DNA from: Helopsaltes ochotensis
Lineage: Eukaryota > Chordata > Aves > Passeriformes > Locustellidae
Assembly (NCBI GenBank): GCA_013400155.1
Contig: VXBM01000887.1
Coordinates: 124,001 to 188,000, forward strand
DNA: 64,000 nucleotides
Reading direction: 5' to 3'
Part shown: one piece after another, positions 26,701 through 38,700 of the stretch
Layout of the letters: each line of letters begins with the position of its first letter
Position numbering within the stretch: position 1 is the first letter of the stretch
Notes under the pieces: model-generated
What the model saw: the letters and a program-made list of their open reading frames with translations, nothing else
Databases searched by the model: none
Told to the model about the DNA's origin: nothing
Made by a program: the position numbers and the translations under genes

Positions 26701-29700
26701 CAGAAACATTGAACACTTAAATCTGAACGGGTGCACAAAAATCACTGACAGGTAAGTCCAAGAGGTTTTTTGATTGATGGGAAAATTTGGAAAAAGAAGT
26801 AGCTGAAGGTATTTTTAGTGTGTCTGCTGTTTTGCAGCACGTGTTACAGTCTTAGCAGATTCTGTTCCAAGCTGAAACATCTGGATCTGACATCCTGTGT
26901 AGCCATCACAAACAGTTCTTTAAAAGGCTTAAGGTAAGAAGATGCAGTGTTCTGTGTTAAAGAAAAGTGTTTAAAGAGCTGTTCAGCATTTAATAAAGTT
27001 AAAAAATCGGTGCTGAACCTTTATACTGTGAATCAGCACTGGCTGTATTCTATATCTAGGACTTCTGGGGTGTAGACTGTGGTGCTTGTGTGTGGTCTTT
27101 TCTCATGATTTTTCTGTGGAGGCCTGGCACAGTCCACTGGCTATCATTAATTTCTAACAGTGTGTTTAATTTGGGTTTCCCACTGTTATGACTATTTGAA
27201 GGCTGGATTTAACTTTATGTATTTTTTTAATTCTCCCAGTGAGGGTTGCAGAAATCTGGAACATTTGAATCTTTCCTGGTGTGATCAGATTACGAAGGAT
27301 GGTATTGAAGCACTGGTGAAAGGGTGTAGTGGACTAAAAGCTCTATTTCTTAGAGGTTGCACACAGGTACATAATTGCTTGGGTGATCCTTTAGGAATAA
27401 AATTTTATTTTGGGTTTTTGAAATCTCCATGAATTAAAAAATGTCATTTTTGTTATTGTATTTTGTTCAATATTGCAAGATGTGTACGTATTTTGGGCTG
27501 CTTTGCTGTGCTTTTAATTTCTTGTTTCTTTTCCTATGTCCAATTTAATCACTAAATACAGTTAGAAGATGAAGCATTGAAACACATTCAAAATCACTGT
27601 CATGAGCTTGTAATCCTGAATTTGCAATCATGCACAGTAAGTATTTGAAGCTTCCACAGGTACATTCTCTAAAAATCAGAAATCATTTTTGAATGCTGAT
27701 GAATTGATCTGCTATACACTGAAGTAAGATAGTACATTTCTGCAGTTTATTGGATTTTGTGTGGAATACTGGCTTTAAATGAGCTGGCTCTTTCTACGGC
27801 TGAGTTTTGACTTGAAGTATTGGGTTGTTTTTTTTCCCTCTCATTGCGTCTTTTAACTGTGGTAAGCTCTAGAGTAAGAATTAACTGTATTCATTCAAAT
27901 TTCATGAACTGTATAGCCTTTTGGTCTATTCATAATTTGAAGGTTTCTAATTGAGCAGAAGTCATGTTCTGGGCTGCATAGTAGAGACTAAAACGTAATG
28001 GCATCATAACTGAAGATGATTCAGAACCATCCAAGTGGCAGAAGGGCATGTCTTTCCAGTTTAATGGAGAACACATTCATTAGTAATGAAATGACTGGGA
28101 ATCATTCATGTACTTTTAATTCTACTTAGAGAACACAAATTTTCTTTGCTCTGGTTCTTTTTCATTGTTTATGATGTGACTTTTCAGGAATAGGAAAGGC
28201 CTTCTTTTATATTTTAAATATATCTAACTCATTCTTGCCCTACAAATAAGCTTTAAAAGATACTGAATTAAATTAGAATTTCAGTGTTTCAGGCATGCAG
28301 AGTTGAATAATGAAGTTATATTTTTGTTTGTTTTTGAAGAGTTTTCTAGTTTTATTGCTAGAAGGTATCATAAAAATCTGCAAAACTTTAAAATCTGTTT
28401 TACAGATTAGTCCAGAATGAATGTGGCATGGGAACATTTTTTGTTATGATTGAACCTAATAGATATTTTGAATATCTATTGAATATGTTTGAGTGTTAGG
28501 AATTATTAAGTTACATTAAAAATGCAGAAAATAAGAACAATATGAGTACAAAGCTTGAGCTTCCATGATCCAGATGTTTAGTGAAAGAGAATTTTTCAGT
28601 CTGAATGTAGTGCCACTGAAGCTTGGCACTTAAAGATAATGGCAGTGAGGGGAAGTTCCTTCTTATAGTCAGAACCACACTTAAATAAAGTCAGTATATA
28701 ATTTCCTCCCCTTTTACTCTTCCTTTTGCTGTCCTTCTCACAAGTTCTTTTTCTGTTGTGCTTTACCTGAGACTAATGAGATACATCAAGGCTAGCCTTT
28801 TCTGACTATTTTTGTGGAAGGCTCTCAAGAAGTCTCATGATAATCAGACTTCTTATCTCTCCCACTTAACAGTGGCGTTGGCACAGAAATGCACCAGAGC
28901 TTTCCCTCGGTCAGGTCCCTGTTTTTATGTAGTACAAACAAAAAACCCTCCTGAAGGAAAGTATTTTTTCCTTTGAGTTTTTTGAGTTGCCAGTCTGTGT
29001 GTCCTACCTGATTACATGTGCTTTAAAACTGCATTTCACTGGAAGTGTATCCTGCTCGCTGTGCCTTGGAAGCATGCTTCCAGAAGCATCCAGACTCCAT
29101 ATGATCAAAGAGATTTTTACACAGCAGGTGTCCTTGTGCTTTATGTGACCCCCACTGTAATTTTAGGAACTCTGTTTTATGGGCCCTGTAAAATGCCAGG
29201 CCAGCTCCAGCAGCTATGGAATGAACGTGCTTTAGCTTTGGAAATTGCACATCTGAAAGGTACCATCTGTAGAGAAAGATTTTAGAAACTTGCAGAGACT
29301 TGCAGGCATTTTTCAAACGCTTTTCTTTCTTGACAGTGATATGGGCATTGAAATCACAAGCAATTTCAGAGTGGAAAATTTTCATATATGACTTGAGGGC
29401 TTTTTACAGCCGCATAAAATTTACATAGTCCTTACCTTTAAAGCAGTCCCTTTTCCCAGTAACAGCATCATGAGTATTTCTCAAAGGAAACAGAACAGTT
29501 CCAGAAAATAACATGGCTTTGGAGAGTCAAATCCAGAAGCAGCTGACTGATTTGGACAGAATTCCAAAACTTATCTTCTTACCTGTAGATTATGCAAATC
29601 CTTCTGGATCCCCAAAAAGAAAATGAGACTTCTAGTTTTCTGCTGATAATATTTTGACTGAACTAGTTGCAAATCTAAACTTCTGATATTAAAAAGTTTT

Positions 29701-32700
29701 GGGCTGGGGAGTGGGAAGGATAAGGTAGTCTCCCTTTGTGCCAATCTACTGCTATTTCTCATCCTGTTTTCATGTAGGAAAGGTTATTTTTGTGGTAATA
29801 GGATCAGAAATATGCTACGTTATATAATGTACTCAAATGAGGGGTGGCTTACACAAGGCTTATGTATTTTCTGTTAGAAATACAGTGGAGGTCTTTGCTA
29901 CTACTGCAAGAGTATTATTAAGTCAGGAAATAAAATAACCTCTTCCACACAGCAGAAAAATTAAATTCATGGTGTTAGGAGGAGGAGAGAGAGCTTTTTC
30001 CAGAATAGAAACTTGTAAACAAAATTGTATTTGCACACACGCAGTAATCCAGTTCCTGTTGCTATTTTGTGTGCAGCTGCAATGGGGCTATTTCTTACAG
30101 TTCCTGTTTCAGAGAGAAAACTTATTTATTCATATTCTAAATTTGGAGTTACTCTTTACAGAATATCTACTACAAAACGTTTTTGAGAAATTAAAAGTCC
30201 TCTTTTAAGTTAAATCTTTCACCTAAAGACAACTGTATAGGGTAGGGCAAATCTGGCTTTTACACTTACCTTCTGTAAAGAATGGATTATGTGTAATTGT
30301 TTCCCTATAACTCTTCAAAAATTATCAGAAGGTGAAGGATTTTGCCCTTGGGTCCTACTGCTCCAGAGCAAATTAGGTAGTTACCTCTCCTGCTGTGAGG
30401 CTTTAAAATCTTTTTTGCACTGTTCCCAAACTTACACAGCACAGTCCCTGCAACAAAAGGCCCATCAATACATAAGAACTGGGCACAATTAAAAAAAAAA
30501 AAAAAAGTGAAAAATGATAAAAGCAAAGTGAAAGAGGAAGACAACAACAAACAACTCTCACTTTGAGCTTCAGACTACCTTAGAGTAGGACTTAATGTCT
30601 ATGGAAAAATACATAATTAAGTAGGAGTTGTAAATGTTGATTATCTTCAGTGTTATCGTTGTATGTGGTTTCACGACTATTTTTTGGTTGAAAATCCAGG
30701 TTGCCTTGGTTATATACAGTGTGACAGTAGCAGTTCAGTGTCTTGAGTTTTTTTCTTGGCTGATTACTTGATAGGGAAGTAACTTCAACCTTCTTCTGTG
30801 TTGCAGCAAATTTCAGATGAAGGCATTGTGAAAATCTGTAGAGGATGCCACAGACTGCAGTCACTATGTGTTTCAGGCTGTAGCAACCTGACGGATGCTT
30901 CTCTCACAGCACTTGGTCTGAACTGTCCAAGGCTGAAGTGAGTATGTCCTGAGTGTGTTGAATGTCATGTGCTTACTGGCCTGATCCAAGAAATTCACTT
31001 CTGAAGATGAGCTGCATTTGCAACCAAAACATTAAGTTAGAAGTACATAAACTTGAGGGCTGGTCCTCTATAGCTTCCTATTAATGTAGTTCACTGTATA
31101 TCACAAAAACAAAAGTTAATATATAACAAATAAGACGTGCTGAACCCAGTAGTTCAATTCTGTGCTTCTAGCTAAATATTTTAGGTACTAATTACAAGTG
31201 AGAAAAAAAGAAGATATAAAGCCCATTGCTTTTTTAAAAGCTATAATATCTGTGGTTGTGTTGTGTCTTGTGATGTTTGTACTCTGATGTGGTTTTATGC
31301 AGTCATTTTTTTTACAAAAAGAGCTAAATCATATCTGATTATTATATTTAAAAATTTTATTATAAAAGTGCTTTTAATATGCTCAGCAGTACAGCCTGGT
31401 GTTCTTAAACTCTGAAATAAAGTGTGCTCATGTCTTTGCAAGCATTGAGGACTGATACTTATGAGATATGGTTTGAAAATAGGGGCTTATCAGTTAAAAA
31501 TAATATCAACTTCCACATTGGTGTAATTTGTGCAAACATATATGTTATGGTGGACTTTAAAACCAAAGCTCAGTTATGCAGCAGCTCCCTGGTTATGGAG
31601 ACATATTGTAGAGACAGATAATACTTCTAATTTTAATTTAAATTAAATAAAAAGATAAGATTTTTTGATGACAAATGACCATTTATGACAGGAACACGCA
31701 GAATTCAGAACTTATTATCCTTAAATCACTGATCTTGGAGGAATGAGTAGTCTGTAAAAATTAGGGGAGGCTGCATTCAAATGCCAGTGTACCATATGCT
31801 GACACACAGTGTTGCTTTACCTGAATGGGTGAAAAAGAGCTTTTGTTACTGTAGAAAACCTGTCCTTAAGACAATTCCAGGCTGACAGTCCCCTTTGTGT
31901 TCCTGTTTATATTTATTAGGGACTTAGGAGTCTTTTGGCACACTTACTGGTGTTCCCTAGAAAGCTGTGCTGTTATTTCTGGTCTTTTTCCACCATTTCT
32001 CTTATTTTCTCAATTAGCATCTCAGATGGGAAATAAAAGGAGGTCTAAACTTCTGTTAGTTCTTTCTAAGGGCAGTACAAATGCAGCAGGAATTGTTTCG
32101 ACTTTGGTAGGAAAACGGTCAGCCACAAGGGGGAAGGCGTCTGCCGCTCTCCTGTAATGAGGAACAGCTCAGGGGAAGGAAATGACTCTTTGTAGCGATT
32201 ACTGCTGAGGATTACTGCACGTTGGAAGGACAGAAGATACAGCTGGTTATAGCTAGACTTTTGGGATCATGGATGGAAAAAAATTTGATAAAAATTATGT
32301 TGGAAATCAAAGGAAAATGTAATTGCACACTTGTTCTGTACCTTCTGAATATTTCAGTGTTGCGTGTGAAAGAAGACTCTGCTGCCTCTGTTGGACTTGC
32401 TGGCCCTGTTAAGAAATTTTTGAGTATTTTCTGTGCTGTGCTACTCTCACTTCACTTCAGAATCTTGAATGTCCTACTGTGCTGCTTTCCATGATACTGC
32501 TGCATTTCCCTGATTCAGTTGTTACCAGTCACAAATATCAATTTGGACAAAAACTTAAGTCAAGCTTTCAGCAGACCCTTCAGCTATATTTATCTCACAT
32601 CAACATACAGATGTCTTGTCATGCTCTTTACATTTGCTCTTTCAGGTACTTGGTACCTTCTCTTTTTTTTTTCCTCTATTAGCACTTTTTAATGCTAAAA

Positions 32701-35700
32701 TACTTGTAGGTATTTTGGTAAGACTTGTCAAGAAAAGCACCTCTGAACCATGAATGTCTTTGGGTGGGGCTGTGAAAGTTTGGATCATATTCCTTTTAGC
32801 CCCACCAGCTGCCAATTCCACAGGAGTAGGGAGGTGCTGAGTGCAGAGACATTCCAGGTGTGCCAAAAGGCAGCTGTAGGCAATGACTGCAACTCTGAGT
32901 CTGTCTCGGAGAACATTTCTTTATAAGAATGGAGAATCTGCTTTGCATATCATTTTGCCTCATCAGCTCCTTTGTTAGGTACTTTTTCACAAATCACTGG
33001 GTGGGAAATTCATGTCAGCTGTAAAAAGGAAAAAAGAAGAGCCCTCTGTATTTAAGCACAATTACTAAAATTGAAGCAAAAATCAGAACTTTGCTCATTA
33101 TTTCCATGCTGCCTTCCCACCTGTTTTTTCATTCTTGGGCCTGATTGATGCAGCACGTGTGTATACAGCTCACTCCCCGTTCTCCTGCACTGACTGTCTG
33201 CACACCCAATTTCAGGAAAGCTAGAGCTGCTTATCTTCTGGTTTCTTATTCCTCTGTTTCTGTAGTTATCTTTTCAACTGGGTGTGCAGGAAGTAGCATC
33301 CTCACTATTTTGGATATCATTGCAGATGTCATTCCCTCTCCACCCCCCTTTTAAAGCCAGCCACGTAATGAGATGGGGTTTATAGCAAGTAATCAATGAA
33401 AGGATTTAGAGGGGTGAAAAATGTGACCTGAATTGGGGGGTGGGGGGGTGATGTTGTTTTTCCCCTTCCTATTTGGTGTCATAGGCAATTTTCAGAGCAA
33501 CTGAGAGTATTTTATGATAGGCTGCTAACTGCCCTTGATGGAAGGGCACAGAATTCCCGAATGTGAGTCTGCAAAATAAGTCCCAAAGGTGTTTGAACCA
33601 TCCCTGTGGGAAGAGGGGTTGTCTTGTACTTGGCTTGAGTTTCCCTCATAAATCTGAACCTTGTTGAAGACTAGAACTCTGAAAGTAGCTTTTCAAGCCT
33701 GTGGGGCTGCTCAGCTCTAAACTTGGCTGCCCTCTCTTGCTTTTGGCTTGGAGGAGGCTGATCCAGCAAAGTCATAGTCACAGCCCCACATCCTGTACTT
33801 CGGTGGGGTTGTAATTTGTTCATGCACCCAGTGAGGCTTTTCCCTTTGCACTTTCTCTTCAGAGAGAGTGTTCTAATTACCTCCTAAACCAGTGGAAGGA
33901 TCTGGAGGCCTCTCAGTGTTGCCACAAAAGGTTCTTTTGTCCCTCTTCCACTGCCTCCTCCCCACCAGCCCTGGTATAGCAGCAGTGGTTGCTGTGGTAA
34001 GCTGCACTTAGTTTGTGCTGCTCATCCCTGGCACTGTGGTTTCCCCTTATTCATCTTGATACTCACTCCACCTGCAAAGGAAAGCTCATTTAAAAAAAGG
34101 ACAAAGAAAACAAAGACAACGAATCACTAGTGGGATGGAGGCCTGTTGTGCATACTAGTGGTGCTGTTTGGGGCAATTGATCCTTTGGGGTTTTTTTCTG
34201 TCAGTACTGCTTCCCAGTGCCTCTTCTAAGAGTGCTAAGATTATCTTTCCAAAACACTGTCGTAAGATTGTGTTGATATAGTTTGTTGTTCTTACTGTGG
34301 GCTTGGAGATTTTTAGCTCCTTGCCTTCTGGTAACTTGCTTCACTGTGCTTCATGCAGAGGCTCTGAGGGGATTTCTAGTAAGCACTTTCTCAGCTGCTT
34401 CCCAGCAGCCTGTGTTTAGATAACAGGTTTTAGATACAGTCTTCATCTGCACTTTCCTTAACTCAGGGTTTATTTTCCCATATCTTATTCCTCAGATAAC
34501 ACATGAGAAAACTTGGTCACTATGCTTTTAGTGAAACAGAGGTTAAAATGGCTCTAAATGTATATAATTTTTTTCCACTAAATGTTCTGTCAGAATCTTC
34601 TGATAAACTGGATTAAAAATCTGCTTTTTAGTTTCAAATCACAGTGGAAAATAGGGGGGATGTGTGTATATATGTGTACATATACAGATACTTTTGCTAT
34701 TGAGAACTTTCAAGTTGCAGAAGACAGATTTGTATCTCAAATGCATTTGCTTTTCTCTATGTTAATGTTTTCTTTAACATCTAAAACTTTTCCAGGATTT
34801 TGGAAGCTGCTAGATGTTCACATCTCACAGATGCTGGGTTTACCCTTCTCGCACGGGTAAGGGTCATTTCAGACAGTTGCAGCTTGCCCTGTTCCATTGC
34901 TGCCGAGCAGCTGTGAATTGAAGCAGTCCTGCTGGGAAGCAATATGAGAAGAGGAAAATTAAAGTAGAAAGAAGCCAGTGGAGGAGGGGACTAAAAAGCT
35001 GTTTTATTTCTGGCTTATACTTAGATCTGCAACTTGATCTAATTTGTCATCTATCATTGCATTTTTCACTTTTTTCCTCTCTTTTTCAGTTTGTTTCAAT
35101 TAAATTTATTACACGTAACGTAATTCTAAACTCGTGTCATATATTCTAGCCAAATTTCCCTTTTATTGATGACACACGCTCTTGTCATATTTACATCAAA
35201 AAAATCAGCATATAGTAGATAGTTCTGAGGGTACCTTTAAATTACAGAACGCTTACATTATACATTATAAACTACAAGCACTTGTGCACTTGTTCATGCT
35301 GTAAATATGTACAGTAAACATATTGGTGGTGGCAAACGCTTCATGTTAGACTTATGTGCTTGCTGGTTAAGAAATCTGAGCACAAAAATTATACTCTGTA
35401 AATGGGATTTCTGCTGCTGATATTTAATGTGAACAAAAAGAATATTTTTTGGTAGCCACAGTGGTTAAACAGAGTGGTTTTCTGATTGTCCAGCACTACA
35501 TCCTCAGGCTCTTGGTAGTCACCTCAGTAGGTAGTCACCTGCTCTTAAACCTCTTTTTATTTTCTGCTCCTGGAAAAAACGGATTGGGAATTGAGCCAAG
35601 GCTTGGCACTGTGTGGTCTGCTGCAAGGCCACAAGGTTAAATCCTTTTCTTGAAATTAGTCATGATTAGATATTGAAAGCACTTCTGAAAGCTTGCTGAG

Positions 35701-38700
35701 GGTCTCAGAGTGTTACTCTGAGAAAATTGCTTGTATAGGTGTGACATGCAGCTTCCTTCCGCCCTTAAAGTAGACCCTATTTTAATATTTTCAGTATTCA
35801 TTGGCAAAGCAATTTAGTTTTAAGGCTTCTTTCTAATGTATGACAATGAAGTGAAATGTGCCATGGGCTGAAGTTGTATTCCATATGAGTTGGGTTCACG
35901 TGTGTGTAGATGAGTTGGGTTTTGTGCATGGGCTATAAATACCATGGGTTTGGAGTGAAGGGGGAAGGGAAGCAGGGCTGCTGAGCACTGGTATGTCCTG
36001 TTCAAATGTTACAGGACAAGGAGGAGACATTGCACTTTGTAGGAGAAAGGCTGAAATTTAGACACTTTACAGGGAGGTGGGACATTGCTGGTTAATTCAT
36101 CTGTTTATTTCTGTTAACAATTTGTTTTGTCTTTTGATGGTGATCAAATGTTTGAAGGGATTTAGATCGGTTTCCTCTTGCAAGCTGTGCTGTCCCATAT
36201 TATAAACCCTGTGCATTTATGTCTGTATGTTGTTTTGTTTCATTTTTTATCTGTTCATTTTTTGTTTATTGTAGAATTGCCATGAGCTGGAGAAGATGGA
36301 CTTGGAAGAATGTGTTTTGGTGAGATTTAATATGAAAAGGAATATTGAATGTCAAGTGTAAGAATGCAGTACATTAACACCTTCATCTAGATGTTCTTTG
36401 GTTTTTATAAATAGTGTTGTGTTTATGGTAGGAAATAATAATTATTGGGAAATTCTATACAAGGAAATACTTGGAGAGTAACAGGTGATGGGTTGTTTTC
36501 CAGAAATAACAGAACCCTCATCTGGTAGAGAAAGCAATGTCTTATTTGAGGGTTGCCTCTCCTGCTGTCTGTTGCTTATGGCTGATGTTTGGTTTCTTTT
36601 ATTCCCAGATAACTGACAGCACATTGATACAGCTTTCCATACACTGTCCTAAGCTGCAAGCATTGGTAAGTGTAACTCCTGCTCTGTGGCCTGTGATGTT
36701 CCCCCCAAACAACACAAGCACAGCTCCTGCAGTACAAACCCAGGCTGTTCACTCAGTGTCTTGAGATAATTCCTGATGTACAGTGACACTGTGCAAAATA
36801 CGTGCAAGTTTCGTAAGTATTCTAAAAGCAGCACGTTACTCCTAAAATATTTACATGCATGCATGGTGTGATTAAAAAATTGTTACCAAATCAATGAGGA
36901 AAAACCAGAAAGCTTTTGTTTTATGGTTAACATCCTTCATAGTTGATTCCTTACATATTTGATTTAACTTAAATCAATTAGATCCTTTATGGATATTCTC
37001 AAGTGTTCAGTAATGGTTTTCTTAGGGAGTATGACACTTCGCATCAAATATTGAATAAACAAAAGCACCCAGAGAAGACAAATGTAATCACTCTGAAAGC
37101 AGTTTTTCATGCAAGCACTTTTTTCCAAGGACTACATTTACATAAATTATGGAAGGTTTCCTTGGACTTGACTTTTGAACATAATTTGAGAGGATTGAGA
37201 GTGGGGTACCCTGCTTACTGGATTTCAAAGAATGTTTTTCTAGGGAGTGGTGGTTTACATCTTTCAGATCATCAAAACCAATTTGAGGTAATATAAATTT
37301 TTCTGTTCTTCAATCAAGACACTTGAAAATTGCCAGATTGTTCTTAGAGGAGGAGCTTCTGTATTTCAGGCCAGTTGTCCTTTAGTGTAGATTTGTTATA
37401 AGTACTTAGATCTACGTGAGAGAACAAGTTCTTTATAATCTGTTCTTAGATGGGATTAAAGGAAGGTGTTCTGCTTCCTTAATTAAATTGTGTTATGATT
37501 AGTATTACTCAGTGTTACTAAGGTAGCAACATGAGGAAAGATGGCTCTTAAAAGGAGTTTGTTCACTATTTTATATTGTTGGGTTTTTTTGTTTTCCTTA
37601 TCAACTGTCCAGCTTTATTTCTGAACCATCATTCTGGAGTTGTCAGGAGATGTGGAGCCATTTATATGGCACAAGTTTTTGTATTGTAATCCCAATTGCA
37701 GCCGGGTCTTGCAAGAGATCTTTTGTATCAATTCTGTCAGTGCTTCAACAGAGATACCATAAAACCTCATAAATCCTAAGCATTTTTTCCTGAGCCCGCT
37801 CCTCTTTGCTGACCTTTGTGTGTTTGCCCACAGACAGGGAAGTGTGGCATTGGTAAAACATCACAGCTTTTCTAAGGGAACCAGAAAACTTGATTTCTTT
37901 GGTGGATATATGTACATCTATCTATCTATCTTTATACATAACCTCTGGGTAGGAAGATACATACTCAGAGGTTGTAGGTGAACAGCAGTGGCTGACAATT
38001 ACAGGAAATGACAAGACAGGCAGGTGCCAAATGCAGTGCATGAACTAATCTTGGTAATTCCAATGTCTGGTGAACTCCTTTGCAGTTGTGCTGTAGTGTA
38101 TTTGCACTTGGAACAAACATTTTGGAATTGCAGAGATCACCTTGGATTTGTATTTGTCATGTTTGGAGACTCAGTAGATGGTGGAAATAGGCAAATCTTC
38201 TTCAGTATCAGAGTGCTTTATTGCCTAATGTAATTAATTTCTGGTTAAAGTATTGTACATTTAAATTAGAAGAGAAACTGTGAAATACTCATGATAGTCT
38301 GAAGATAAGAAGACAATTGAATTCTTGACAGCATGTGAAGTTCTCATAGTATGTCATGCCATACTTGATTTATACACATCATTCAGTATGTATTAACAAA
38401 AAAAAATTACCATATATCTTTGTTCTTAAGATTTCAAGCAATTGCCTTTGTTAAATTCCACATTATTAATGGTTTTTAGCAGGCTTAGGAAGTCAGAGAA
38501 ATCCTCTGGTTTAATATGAAGTGTGTATAATTTGGCATATTTGTTCTATAAAGTTCTGTGAACTCAGTTGTACATCCTGTATTGTCCTTGCAGTACCAAA
38601 TACTGCGTCCCAGGAAAGCTGATTTTATAAGCTGCTTACTTCCTGGGATGGAATACACCTAATTAGCCAACAGCTCCACAGAGCCTCCTGTCCTTCCTTG

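Noticed and set aside
29016..29385. Overlapping 89- and 120-codon frames on both strands in FBXL2 intron 9
   Set aside because: Overlap on both strands with no similarity suggests chance.
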